The notes: generated by a model not told the origin, from the letters alone. A stretch of 64,000 bases of DNA from Actinomadura rudentiformis (GCF_008923185.1 NZ_WBMT01000037.1:17933-81932), one strand, 5' to 3'. Positions 8,407 through 16,845 are shown, numbered from the stretch's first letter. Program-made: numbers and translations.

Positions 8407-8660
8407 CGGCCGATGACGTTGGACGGGAGTCACAGCGGGCCATGCTGCTGGCAGCCATGGAGGTGGCCAGAGCCGCCTACGAAGAAGCCCTGCTCAAGCA
8501 CGGTATGTTGCCGTCCACGGTGGCCTTGATCCACACCTACGCGGAGGCCAACCTCGCCGCGCTGGAAGAAGAACCGGACGATCCGATGGTTAGCTTGCTG
8601 GACACGGCGACCCCTTTTCCAGACAACGATCGCGACGTACCGGAGCAATCACCGCCATAG
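8403..8660 (+). CDS. Small helical hypothetical protein, coupled to the preceding ORF
   Basis: 85 residues from GTG 8403, which overlaps the previous stop as GTGA, a sign of translational coupling. The sequence is mostly helical and acidic (AAMEVARAAYEEALLKHG, then HTYAEANLAALEEEPDD). No known domain recognised. Codon use is less GC3-biased than in the core genes, in keeping with an acquired segment. Confidence 0.5.
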   Translation: MTADDVGRESQRAMLLAAMEVARAAYEEALLKHGMLPSTVALIHTYAEANLAALEEEPDDPMVSLLDTATPFPDNDRDVPEQSPP

Positions 8661-9161
8661 ACCTCTTCAGGCTTGGCAGAGTGAATTTCGTTCCATGCAG
8701 GACACTAAGAACTGCCCATCGAGACCGTCGTGGATAACAAGAAGGAAGAACGCCACAGCTGGGGCGCGGCGCGAGCGGACAGGTGTGGGTTCTCAGCGAT
8801 GGTTGACGTCGAGCCACGTTCCCAGCGTTGGTGGCGGCCTGCGGGCAGGTGACACACCGATGATGCCGGCGGGATAACCGTTTCCACATCAACGAGCACC
8901 ATGTGTTGGAGCGGTCCTGGGCGCTCTGACCCTCGCGGCCGCCTTTCACGTTCTTGGTGACCCCTGGCCAACGTCACGAGGATGATCGGCATCGCTCCTG
9001 CGGCTCGCCGCAGCTCTGGATTCCTGACCCCGGCGGCTTACCACCGGGCATGTCCGGCCGGTGGTGCCGGGAGTGGCCGCAGACCAGGACCCGGAACGTG
9101 ATCGGGCTGCTGTTCCAGTCAGCTGAGACCGCCGCCCCGGCCCAGCGGGTTAAGAGGTCGT
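8661..9161. other. Gene-free stretch in a decayed region
   Basis: About 500 bp in which every frame is short and unlike known proteins. Base composition is lower in GC3 structure than coding DNA around it. It runs into a transposase remnant, so it is probably degraded mobile or deleted gene sequence; I see nothing specific in it. Confidence 0.4.
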
Positions 9162-9270
9162 TCATTTGGTGAGCCGGCGGCAGCAGCTGAGGGTTGCGGC
9201 GATGCCGACGAAGGCGGGGAAGTGTTCGGGTTTGCGTTCGTAGCGGCCGTTTCGGCCCGCGTGGGCGACG
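9162..9270 (-). pseudogene. IS5-type transposase, C-terminal remnant (left copy)
   Basis: The minus-strand frame ending at TGA 9162-9164 reads GRYERKPEHFPAFVGIAATL and then ends CCRRLTK. This corresponds to the end of IS5-group transposases (a RYER...HFLAFA...CLRRL type tail). No upstream DDE domain remains. It lies about 80 bp from the end of the SDR gene and resembles the remnant at 11015-11240 on the other side of the SDR/LysR pair, in the same orientation. Confidence 0.7.
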
Positions 9271-9348
9271 TGCGTTTGGCCCATCGCCGCCCGAAGCCTG
9301 GGCCGCTGCAGACCGGGGACGCGGGTTTCGTACGGCCTGGTTGACGAG

Positions 9349-10080
9349 CTACCAGGGCACCACCCCGGCGTCTTCGAAGAAGGAGCCGGTTGGGCCGTTG
9401 TCGGGCAGGGTGGCCAGGTGGATGGCTATGGCGGCGCCTTGTTGGGCGGTGCGGATGCCGCGGAAGCCGTTGAGGTCGGTTGCGCAGTAGCCGGGGCAGG
9501 CGGCGTTGATCAGGATGTTGGTGTCGTGCAGTTCCTTGGCGTACTGGAGGGTCACGGCGTTGAGGAAGGTCTTGGAGGGCGAGTAGGCGGCGGAGATCGG
9601 GCCTACGGCCTCCACGCCGGACTGAGAACTCTGGCGGGTGAGAGACCCGACGCTGCTGGACATGTTCACGATTCGCGGTGCGGCGGACCGCCTGAGCAGC
9701 GGCAGCATGGCGTTGGTGACGCGGATGACGCCGATCACGTTGGTCTCCACGACCGTTCGCATGGTCGCGGGGTCGACGGTCGTGGGTGTCTGTGGCATCC
9801 CACCGGTCACCCCGGCGTTGTTGACCAGCACGTCAAGCCGTCCGAAACGCTCGGAGAACAGGGAGGCTGCGGCAGTGACGCTCTCGTCGGAGGTCACGTC
9901 GAGGGGTACCGCGAACGCGTCGACTCCCTCGGCGCGGAGTTTCTCGACGGCCGCCGAGAGCCGCTCCGGGGACCTGGCCCCCACGCCGACGGTGTGGCCA
10001 AGGGCGCCGAGTCCGACGGCGATCTCGTATCCGATTCCCTTGTTAGCGCCGGTGATCAGCGTGATCGTCTGTTCGCTCAT
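9349..10080 (-). CDS. Short-chain dehydrogenase/reductase (SDR)
   Basis: 243 residues, classical SDR. TGANKGIGYEIA (NAD(P) binding) near residue 11, LDVTSDES, NNAGVTGG near 87, and the catalytic set Ser (MSSSVGS), Tyr and Lys in AYSPSKT near 165. Asn of the tetrad fits in ETNVIGVIRVT. It reduces or oxidises an unidentified small carbonyl or alcohol in the cytosol; resemblance is to carbonyl-reductase-like SDRs. It is divergent from the LysR gene, with a palindrome in the 95-bp gap, so LysR probably controls it. Flanked by IS5 remnants. Confidence 0.88.
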   Translation of the reverse strand: MSEQTITLITGANKGIGYEIAVGLGALGHTVGVGARSPERLSAAVEKLRAEGVDAFAVPLDVTSDESVTAAASLFSERFGRLDVLVNNAGVTGGMPQTPTTVDPATMRTVVETNVIGVIRVTNAMLPLLRRSAAPRIVNMSSSVGSLTRQSSQSGVEAVGPISAAYSPSKTFLNAVTLQYAKELHDTNILINAACPGYCATDLNGFRGIRTAQQGAAIAIHLATLPDNGPTGSFFEDAGVVPW

Positions 10081-10133
10081 ACCCGAAATCCTGGCCGTAC
10101 GGCCGAGAGCACTCCAACACCGCCTGGGTAGCG

Positions 10134-10156
10134 ATCAATACCTCGCGGGTATTGAT
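10134..10156. promoter_or_regulatory. LysR-type operator between SDR and LysR genes
   Basis: A perfect 9-bp inverted repeat, ATCAATACC at 10134-10142 and GGTATTGAT at 10148-10156, with a 5-bp spacer TCGCG. ATAC-N7-GTAT has the T-N11-A form that LysR regulators bind. It lies 20 bp before the LysR start and 54 bp before the SDR start. Confidence 0.75.
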
Positions 10157-10175
10157 CCCCGGGTACGGTGAGAGC

Positions 10176-11006
10176 ATGGAGACGCGAGAGTTGCGGTACT
10201 TCGTCGCCGTCGCCGAGGAACTCCATTTCGGCCGCGCCGCCGAGCGCCTCGGGATCGCCCAGCCGCCCCTCTCGCGGGCGATCAAGCAGCTGGAACGCCG
10301 CCTGGGCGTTCAGCTTCTCGAACGTACCAGCCGTACGGTCGAACTCACCGAGGCCGGAAAGGTCCTGCTCAGAGAGGGCCGGGCTGCCCTCGACGCGGTC
10401 GACGCCGCCGCCCGCCGCACCCGCCGCGCCGCCGCCGGGGAGCCGAAACTGGTGCTGGTCACCAAGGCCGGGGCGTCGGGTGAACTGCTGCCCAAACTCC
10501 TGGACGCCTACGCCGCCGAACCCGGCGCGGTCTCCGTCGAGGTCCTGCTGTGCGGGATCGGGCAGCAGGAGCGGCTGCTCCGCGACGGCCGGGCCGACGT
10601 GGGCCTGCTGCACAGGCCGTTCGACTCGACGACCGGCCTGGACATCGAGGAGCTGAGCACCGAGGGCCAGATTCTGGTCCTGCCGAAAGACCATCCCCTC
10701 GAAAGCCGTACGGACCTGCGCATGGCCGACATCGCCGGCCTTCCGCTGCCACGCTGGCCGCACAGCGACGGCGGCTACCCCGACGGACCGGGACCCGAGG
10801 TGCACGACCACGCCCAGCTCCTGCAGCTGATCGCGCTGGGCAGGGCGGTGGCCCTACTGCCGGAGACCGCCCGGACCCATCTCCGCCGCGACCTGGCCTT
10901 CGTGCCGATCCTGGACGCGCCGACCGTCACCACCGTGATCGCCTGGCCGCCGCACAGCCGGTCCCTGGCCCTCGCCGGGCTGATCCAGACGGCCACCCGC
11001 CTTTAG
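10176..11006 (+). CDS. LysR family transcriptional regulator
   Basis: 276 residues from ATG 10176. The N-terminal winged HTH is textbook: METRELRYFVAVAEELHFGR, then AAERLGIAQPPLSRAIKQLE. A LysR substrate-binding domain follows from about residue 90 (LVTKAGASGELLPKLLDAY). The earlier in-frame ATG at 10152 lies inside the operator and is unlikely. It probably autoregulates and controls the divergent SDR gene in response to an unknown effector. The gene ends 8 bp before an IS5 remnant. Confidence 0.92.
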   Translation: METRELRYFVAVAEELHFGRAAERLGIAQPPLSRAIKQLERRLGVQLLERTSRTVELTEAGKVLLREGRAALDAVDAAARRTRRAAAGEPKLVLVTKAGASGELLPKLLDAYAAEPGAVSVEVLLCGIGQQERLLRDGRADVGLLHRPFDSTTGLDIEELSTEGQILVLPKDHPLESRTDLRMADIAGLPLPRWPHSDGGYPDGPGPEVHDHAQLLQLIALGRAVALLPETARTHLRRDLAFVPILDAPTVTTVIAWPPHSRSLALAGLIQTATRL

Positions 11007-11014
11007 AGCTGGAC

Positions 11015-11240
11015 TCATGTGGCGGGGCAGCGGTAGCAGATGAGTGTGCAGGCAATGGCGGCGAAAGCCAGGAAATGGTCGCCTGTGCGTTCGTAGCGGC
11101 GGTGCAGGCGGCGGCAGCCGTTCAACCATGCCATCAGGCGTTCTACGACCCAGCGGTATCGGCCGAGCCTGGTGGAGGAGTCGATGCCGAGTCCGGGCGA
11201 TGCGCGGGGTGATCTCCGCGCTGGCGTAGCCATTGGCGAT
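11015..11240 (-). pseudogene. IS5-type transposase, frameshifted C-terminal remnant (right copy)
   Basis: Minus strand. One frame gives GIDSSTRLGRYRWVVERLMA, then WLNGCRRLHRRYERTGDHF and AFAAIACTLICYRCP, the C-terminal part of an IS5-group transposase. The preceding part, EITPRIAR, lies in another frame near 11190-11230, so there is at least one frameshift. The N-terminal half is missing. Confidence 0.8.
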
Positions 11241-11289
11241 GCCGGGCGAAGTCGTCGGCTCCTCAGAATCTGCCGCACGCTGGCAACTG

Positions 11290-11520
11290 GGTACTGTGAT
11301 CGCCCTCACCGACGACACGGGTCGACTGCTCTGGGTCTCGGCGGCCCGGCCCGGACATACCTCGGAGATCACCGCCTGCCGTCACGACCGGCTCACCGTC
11401 AGGCTGCGGGCGGCCGGCCTCGGAGCCGTATCCGACCCGGGATTCGTCGGGCTCGACGACAGCGGTCCCGACGCCGATCCGGCGGTGATCACCGGTTACA
11501 ACGCCGCCCGGAGCCGAGCC
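11290..11520 (+). pseudogene. DDE_Tnp_4-type transposase fragment
   Basis: Plus-strand frame with LTDDTGRLLWVSAARPGHTS, then EITACRHDRL and GLGAVSDPGFVGLDDSG. This matches the middle of DDE_Tnp_4 transposases (TDxxGRLLWVSPxxPGRTHDxTAAR...). Neither start nor C-terminus is present. It faces the remnant at 11015-11240, so at least two IS elements have decayed here. Confidence 0.7.
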
Positions 11521-11538
11521 GCCGCCCGCCGCCGAGGG

Positions 11539-11630
11539 GCGTTTTCTAAACGCCATCCTCTGCGTGAACCAGGCCGGGCTCCCCTGGCGTCACCTCCTGC
11601 TCGACCACCCGAACAACGACTCACGGCGTG
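11539..11630 (+). pseudogene. IS5-type transposase N-terminal scrap
   Basis: About 90 bp reading FLNAILCVNQAGLPWRHLLL, followed by DHPNND. This recalls the INAILYVxRTGCAWRxLPHDFPPW segment near the N-terminus of IS5-family (DUF4096) transposases. Too short to belong to a functional element; it abuts the promoter of the next gene. Confidence 0.55.
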
Positions 11631-11634
11631 GTAG

Positions 11635-11654
11635 GTTATAGGTCGACCACTAAC
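11635..11654. promoter_or_regulatory. Palindromic operator upstream of the NTF2-like/TetR pair
   Basis: GTTATAGGTCGACCACTAAC is a near-perfect 20-bp palindrome (GTTA-N2-GGTCGACC-N2-TAAC). It lies 12 bp before the start codon of the NTF2-like gene. The TetR regulator encoded next is the natural candidate to bind it; binding there would block initiation. Confidence 0.6.
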
Positions 11655-11666
11655 ATAGGAGCGAAA

Positions 11667-12137
11667 ATGACGGTCAAGGAAGACGCCGCCCGCCGCGCCG
11701 CTGCCCAGCACGCCGTGGCCGAGCACCTGCGCCTCACCGCTGCCGGCCACACCGAGGAGTGGGTGAAGCTGTTCGCCCCGGACGCGGTGCTCGAGTTCCC
11801 GTACGCCCCGGCCGGCGTGCCTCAGCGGGTCACAGGGCGAGACGCACTGCGCGCGCACATGAGCAACTTTCCCAAGACCTTTGACGTGGAGTTCGTCGAC
11901 CTGGTGTTCCACGAGACGGTCGATCCGAGTCTGGTGATCGCCGAATTCCGCTCGAAGGGCACGGCCCTGCCGACCGGCAAGCCGTACGAGCAGACGTGCA
12001 TCTCCGTCGTCCGGACCGATGGCGACGCGCGGATCATCCACTACCTGGACTACTGGAACCCGCTGGTGGCGATCGAGGCGCTCACCTCCCACGACGTGCC
12101 GTCCGACGCCGACCGCAGCGTGGCTTTTGGAGGCTGA
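11667..12137 (+). CDS. NTF2-like / SnoaL-type protein (PhzA/B-like)
   Basis: 156 residues from ATG 11667, which has AGGAG at the right distance. The fold signature is AAAQHAVAEHLRLTAAGHTE, then VKLFAPDAVLEFPYAP, a GRDALRAHM helix and TCISVVRTDGDARIIHYLDY. These features fit the cone-shaped NTF2/ketosteroid-isomerase-like fold, closest in style to PhzA/PhzB. The substrate is unknown and no catalytic residue can be assigned with confidence. It is followed 25 bp later by a TetR gene in the same direction and preceded by a palindromic operator. Confidence 0.75.
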   Translation: MTVKEDAARRAAAQHAVAEHLRLTAAGHTEEWVKLFAPDAVLEFPYAPAGVPQRVTGRDALRAHMSNFPKTFDVEFVDLVFHETVDPSLVIAEFRSKGTALPTGKPYEQTCISVVRTDGDARIIHYLDYWNPLVAIEALTSHDVPSDADRSVAFGG

Positions 12138-12162
12138 GGGGAGCCGTGCTTGACTGACGCCC

Positions 12163-12711
12163 ATGCCTGCCGCCGGTACCAGCACGAAGAGCGACGAACG
12201 ACGTCGGGCCATCGTGGCCGCCGCGGTCGACTGCTTCGCGCAAAAGGGTTTCTACGGTACGACGACGCACGAGATCGCAGACTGGGTCGGCGTCTCTCAG
12301 CCGTATCTCTATCGCCTGTACCCGAACAAGGAAGCACTGTTCGCGGCGGTGGTCGACCACGTGTCCGTCGTCATGACCGACACGCTGGTCACTCACTCGC
12401 CGGCGTCGGATGGGGCCAGGCCGGCGCCCGAGGCGGCGTTGGACGCGGCGCGCGGCGCCTACGCCGCGCTCGTCGCGGACCGGAACATCCTGCGTTTCCT
12501 CATGCACGCGAACTGTGCCACCGGCGAGCCGCTGGTGGAGCAGGCCGTGCGCCGGTGCTACGCCAAGCAGGTTGACACCGTTCGGCAGCTGCTGGGCGAC
12601 GACGAGGCCGTGCGGCGCTGGTTCGGCGCCGGAATGCTCGACAACGTGGTCGCCGTGCTGGGTCTGGCCGACATCGATGAGCCGTGGGCGCACGTCCTCA
12701 CCGCTCGATGA
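12163..12711 (+). CDS. TetR family transcriptional regulator
   Basis: 182 residues. HTH domain at residues 10-55: RRRAIVAAAVDCFAQKGFYG, then TTTHEIADWVGVSQPYLYRL and YPNKEALFAAVV. The C-terminal ligand-binding half is helical with no recognisable ligand signature. It is probably the repressor of the preceding NTF2-like gene and of itself through the palindrome at 11635-11654. Ends before a hairpin shared with the convergent subtilase. Confidence 0.9.
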   Translation: MPAAGTSTKSDERRRAIVAAAVDCFAQKGFYGTTTHEIADWVGVSQPYLYRLYPNKEALFAAVVDHVSVVMTDTLVTHSPASDGARPAPEAALDAARGAYAALVADRNILRFLMHANCATGEPLVEQAVRRCYAKQVDTVRQLLGDDEAVRRWFGAGMLDNVVAVLGLADIDEPWAHVLTAR

Positions 12712-12730
12712 CCCGACACTGGCAGGGAAG

Positions 12731-12770
12731 GGCCCCGCGCGAAGGGCCGGTGTGGGTCTCGTGCGGGGCC
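12731..12770. terminator. Hairpin between convergent TetR and subtilase genes
   Basis: GGCCCCGC at 12731-12738 pairs with GCGGGGCC at 12763-12770 around a 24-nt loop. The long loop and lack of a T-tract make it weaker than the other terminators here, but its place between two convergent stops supports the role. Confidence 0.5.
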
Positions 12771-12784
12771 GGTTCAGAAAGGGA

Positions 12785-15700
12785 TCAGCGGATTCTGTAA
12801 GCGCGGATGATGTCCTGGTCGATGGCGTTGCCCTTGGCGTCCGTGGCGTGGACGCGAATGGAGACGCCCTGGCCGGAGGTCGCCTTGGGCAGGGGGGCGC
12901 TGAAGCGGCCGGATCCCAGGGACGTGACCTGCGCCGACTGCCAGGTCTTGCCGTCGTCCAGGGACGTCCAGAGCTTCAGGCTCTTGCCCGCCGGGACGTC
13001 GAACGTGGCGGGCTTGCCCGTGGGCTTGCCGAGCAGGTCGAGCGCCAGGTCGTAGTCCACGGTCACCAGTGGGAGGGCCACGCTCTCCTGTCCCGACGGC
13101 GCTGCCGAACGGAACGTCCACTTCGTGGAGGTCCGCACCGACACGGGTAGCACGTCGGACGCGTCGTTCTCGTACGTCAGCTCGTAGTTCGCCGCGCGGG
13201 TGGGAACGGCGAAGCGGGCAGGACGGTCATGGCTGTCGCCGTCGTACTCGCCGATCTTCTTGCCGTCCGCGCTGAGCGCCATGCGCCTGCCCTTGACGCC
13301 GTCGAGAATGCAGTCCCAGCCGTCCGGACGCGCCTGCATGTCGACGAGTGCGATCGTCATCTCGCCCCGCGTACGGGCCGTCTGCGCGGGTTGGCACTGG
13401 TTGTCGGTGAGGTTCGGCTGGTTGGCGGGGCCCGGCCTCAGCGGCTGGCGGCCCCAGGTGAGGGTCGTCCTGCTGCCCGGCTTGAACTCGGAGGCCGGAG
13501 GGAGATCGACCCACTCGATGGTGCGCGGAGCTCCATAGCCGAACCAGATCGTGCCGGCCGGCGCCAGCAGGTAGTCGGTCCGGGTGGAGCCCGCCGGCAC
13601 GTCGCTGGACGAGTCGGCCAGCTGCAGCCCCTCGGGCGTGACCCCGACGCGCCGTTCGCGCATGTCCATGGAGGTGTCGCCGTCGAACGCGGCGAACCGC
13701 TGCTCCACCTGGGCCATCCGCGCCTGGTCGGCCGGGGTGATCACGGTGGCGGGGTCGCCGGTCGAGAAGGGCTCGATCAGGTCGTACACCTTCCCGGGCG
13801 CGGTCAGCCGGTGTCCGCCGTACGCCTTGAGGCTGCCGGTCTGGACGCCGCCCATCGGCTGGACGTACACGGTCTGGCCCTCCGCCATGCCGTTGTAGAG
13901 CATCGTGGCCCAGGAGCCCTGCCGGAGCGTCCGGAGGAGGGCGGCCGTCGTCGTGACCTCCTTGGTCTCCAGTCCCTGCACGCTCGCCTTGACAGGCTTC
14001 GCCACGGATCCGTCCAGGGTGACCGTGAGGTCCCGGTCGACGAGCACCTCGGGAGTACCGGCTATGGCGCCGCGCATGACCTCACCGTTGCCGTCGGTGT
14101 CGTACACCTTGCCCAGCACGCCGTAGCGGCCCGCGGGCACGCGCACCTGGGTCGTCCCCTCGGTGTTGACCTCAGTCCAGTTGCTGTAGATCGCGGCGTT
14201 GGCGAGGTTCATGATCTCGGCTTTCGCCGTGGTCTTCCCCTCGGCCGAGTTCGGTAGGGGCTTGGCCACGATGGTGAGGGTGTGGCTCGGTGGCTCGACG
14301 TAGAACGTCACGGGCGTGCGGATCGTCACGCCCCCGCCCTTGGCGGTCACCTCCGCTGTGTAGAGGCCAGGGGCCTTGGGTGCCTTGACCTCGAACGCGA
14401 CATGGTTGCTGCCGCCCGCCGGGATCTCCACCGTCGCGGGCACGGACGCCACTCCGGAGATGATCCTGCCCTCGCGATCGGTGACCTTGACGGACAGGTC
14501 GAGCGAGGCCGCGCCCGCCGTGGACCTCCAGCCGATCTTGGCGGACAGCGCCGGGTGCGCGGGGTACGCGGACGTCCCCAGGTGCGGTGCGGCCAGGGCC
14601 GCGACGACCGGCGCGGTCACCGCCGTGCCCGCGTTGAGGCGTCCGGAACCCCGTTCGAAGGCGTCGCCGCCGGTGGCCGGGTCGGTGGAGCCGACGAGCG
14701 CCGCTTTGATCTGCTGGGGCGTCCAGTCCGGGTGCCTTTGCAGGACGAGTGCCGCGGCGCCCGCGACGTGCGGAGCCGCCATGGACGTGCCCGAGGAGGA
14801 CGTGTACTCGGCGTCGAGCACGTTGCCCATCCTGGTGCCCTGGGCGCGGGCCGCGATGATGTCGACGCCGGGTGCGACGATCTCGGGCTTGGCGGCGTAC
14901 CGGCCAGTGCGCGGGCCGCGGCTGGAGAACTCGGCGAGCTTGTCGGACCCGTTGACGGCACCGACCGCGAGGGCCTCGTCGGCCGTCGCCGGGGTGGAGA
15001 CGGAGGAGATCTCCCCTGCGTTGCCCGCCGCCACGACGAACAGGGTGCCGTGCTTCTGGGTCAGCGTGTTGAGGGCCTCGGCCAGCGGGTCGGTGCCGTC
15101 GGACGGGTCGCCACCGAGGCTCATGTTGACGACCTTGGCGCGCGAGGCGGCCCACTCCATGCCCGCGAGCACGCCCGAGTCCGTTCCGTTGCCGTCGTCG
15201 TCCAGGACCTTGCCGATCAGCAGTTCGGCGTCCGGGGCGACGCCCTTGCGTTCACCCTTGGCTGCGGCGCCGGTGCCCGCGATGGTCGCGGCGACGTGCG
15301 TGCCGTGCCCGAACCGGTCCGCGGTGTCGGGCGACTCGCTGAAGTTCGCCGTCTCGGCGACGCGTCCCCTGAGATCCGGATGGTCCGGATCCACCCCGGT
15401 GTCCAGCACGGCGACCCTCGTCCCGCGCCCGGTGGCCCCCGCGCCCCATGCCCGCGGCGCCCCGACCTGCGTCAGGTTGCGGTCGAGCTTCCCCGCCGCC
15501 CGCGCACTGCCGGGCGTCACCGCGCCCCGCGCACTGCCGGGCAGGGCGGTCGCCGAGCGGGCACCGGCAGGGAGGGTGGTGGCCTTGAGCTTGCGGTCGA
15601 GCCAGATGTGCTTGACGCCGGTGGTCAGCGCGCGAGAGGACGTGCGGAGGCCGGCGAGCGCGTTGCCCAGGTTGGGCGCCTTGGCCCGCGGCTGGCGCAC

Positions 15701-16174
15701 AGCGACCGCGCCGATGCTCGGCAGGGCCCGGGTCTCCCGCAGGTTCCCGCCGAGGGCGGCCTTGGCGCGGGCCGTTCCCGAGCGTTGGACGATCAGCGGC
15801 AGCTCGCGGCTGCGCGCGTCGTCGTACCCCTGCTCGATCAGCTCGGTCACATCGAACAGCGCGGGGTCGATCACCTTCCCGACCAGCCCGGTCATGTCGG
15901 CGGGCAGCACGACCACGTGGCCGTCGGGCCGGATGCTGGTGCTGAACGTCCGGTTCTTGCGCCCGCTGCCGGGGGTGACCGTCACGAGCGGCAGGCGGCC
16001 TTTGACCGGTCGGACCTTCACCATGTCGCCGGTGAGGAGCGTCACGGTCCGCGTGGGTCCGGCCGGGGCGGGCGCCGTGTCGGCACCCGCCGGGAAGGTC
16101 GGGCCGAGCGGTACGGCGAGAGCGCCTATGAGGCCCGCGCCGAGCGCGGCGCGGGCGATACGTCTAGGGGGCAT
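12785..16174 (-). CDS. Large secreted S8 family serine peptidase (subtilase)
   Basis: 1129 residues from ATG 16174 (GGAAGGAGATCAA upstream; a GTG five codons earlier is less likely). A signal peptide (RIARAALGAGLIGALAVPLG) is followed by a roughly 200-residue propeptide-like region starting TRTVTLLTGDMVKVRPVKG. The catalytic triad is visible: Asp in VLDTGVDPDHPD (about 257), His in FGHGTHVAATIAG (about 291) and Ser in SSSGTSMAAPHVAGAA (about 461), with oxyanion Asn in VAAGNAGE. About 600 residues of beta-rich C-terminal domains follow. Likely an extracellular protease in nutrient scavenging or development. Divergent from the MarR gene, which probably regulates it. Confidence 0.92.
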   Translation of the reverse strand: MPPRRIARAALGAGLIGALAVPLGPTFPAGADTAPAPAGPTRTVTLLTGDMVKVRPVKGRLPLVTVTPGSGRKNRTFSTSIRPDGHVVVLPADMTGLVGKVIDPALFDVTELIEQGYDDARSRELPLIVQRSGTARAKAALGGNLRETRALPSIGAVAVRQPRAKAPNLGNALAGLRTSSRALTTGVKHIWLDRKLKATTLPAGARSATALPGSARGAVTPGSARAAGKLDRNLTQVGAPRAWGAGATGRGTRVAVLDTGVDPDHPDLRGRVAETANFSESPDTADRFGHGTHVAATIAGTGAAAKGERKGVAPDAELLIGKVLDDDGNGTDSGVLAGMEWAASRAKVVNMSLGGDPSDGTDPLAEALNTLTQKHGTLFVVAAGNAGEISSVSTPATADEALAVGAVNGSDKLAEFSSRGPRTGRYAAKPEIVAPGVDIIAARAQGTRMGNVLDAEYTSSSGTSMAAPHVAGAAALVLQRHPDWTPQQIKAALVGSTDPATGGDAFERGSGRLNAGTAVTAPVVAALAAPHLGTSAYPAHPALSAKIGWRSTAGAASLDLSVKVTDREGRIISGVASVPATVEIPAGGSNHVAFEVKAPKAPGLYTAEVTAKGGGVTIRTPVTFYVEPPSHTLTIVAKPLPNSAEGKTTAKAEIMNLANAAIYSNWTEVNTEGTTQVRVPAGRYGVLGKVYDTDGNGEVMRGAIAGTPEVLVDRDLTVTLDGSVAKPVKASVQGLETKEVTTTAALLRTLRQGSWATMLYNGMAEGQTVYVQPMGGVQTGSLKAYGGHRLTAPGKVYDLIEPFSTGDPATVITPADQARMAQVEQRFAAFDGDTSMDMRERRVGVTPEGLQLADSSSDVPAGSTRTDYLLAPAGTIWFGYGAPRTIEWVDLPPASEFKPGSRTTLTWGRQPLRPGPANQPNLTDNQCQPAQTARTRGEMTIALVDMQARPDGWDCILDGVKGRRMALSADGKKIGEYDGDSHDRPARFAVPTRAANYELTYENDASDVLPVSVRTSTKWTFRSAAPSGQESVALPLVTVDYDLALDLLGKPTGKPATFDVPAGKSLKLWTSLDDGKTWQSAQVTSLGSGRFSAPLPKATSGQGVSIRVHATDAKGNAIDQDIIRAYRIR

Positions 16175-16317
16175 TTGATCTCCTTCCACTGCGGTATCAC
16201 CCGAAGGGATGGATCACGTTCCCCGAGAGGCTCAGCGGGCGCGGGACACGACAGCGCGACTCTCTGCGCGCCGGTAAGGTGAGCGCTAAGATAATTAGGG
16301 CTTGCGTGAATATCAAG

Positions 16318-16335
16318 TAGATGAACGCTCATCTA
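16318..16335. promoter_or_regulatory. MarR operator
   Basis: TAGATGAACGCTCATCTA is a perfect 7-bp inverted repeat with a 4-bp spacer. It lies 12 bp before the MarR start and in the 173-bp gap shared with the divergent subtilase gene, so it could control both. An AT-rich patch (GATAATTAGG) just upstream may be a -10 element. Confidence 0.7.
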
Positions 16336-16347
16336 TTTGGAGGTGTC

Positions 16348-16845
16348 ATGGCCGACGCGGTGGCGGCGTTGATCGAGCAGTGGCGACATGAACGGCCCGA
16401 TGTGGACGTCTCTCCACTCGCCGTGGTGGCCCGGGTCATGCGGATCTCCCGCCTGTGGGACAAGGAGATCAAGGACTTCCTGGCCGGTCATGATCTTGAG
16501 CCGGGCGAGTTCGACATGCTGTCCACCCTGCGGCGGTCGGGAGAGCCCTACGAGCTGACCGCCGGCGCGTTCCTCAAGGCCTCATTGGTGACCACCGGAG
16601 CGATCACCCTGCGGGTCGACCGGATGGACGCCAAGGGCCTGGTCACCCGAGTGCGCGACGAGGGCGACCGGCGTTCGGTCAAGATCCGGCTCACCCCGCG
16701 CGGCCTGGAGGTGATCAACCGGGTGCTTCCGCTGCATCTGGCGAACGAGGCGCGCCTCCTGGAGGCGTTGGACGAAGGGGAGAAGGGGGAACTCGCGTCG
16801 ATGTTGTGCCGCCTGCTCGAGTCCTACGGGGATACGAGCAACTAA
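16348..16845 (+). CDS. MarR family transcriptional regulator
   Basis: 165 residues from ATG 16348, chosen because TTGGAGG precedes it; the ATG at 16321 falls within the operator. Winged-helix region: PGEFDMLSTLRRSGEPYELT, then ASLVTTGAITLRVDRMDAKG and VTRVRDEGDRRSVKIRLTPR. The DEGDRRSVKIRLT wing is diagnostic of MarR. Probably a ligand-responsive repressor of itself and the divergent subtilase. Confidence 0.92.
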   Translation: MADAVAALIEQWRHERPDVDVSPLAVVARVMRISRLWDKEIKDFLAGHDLEPGEFDMLSTLRRSGEPYELTAGAFLKASLVTTGAITLRVDRMDAKGLVTRVRDEGDRRSVKIRLTPRGLEVINRVLPLHLANEARLLEALDEGEKGELASMLCRLLESYGDTSN

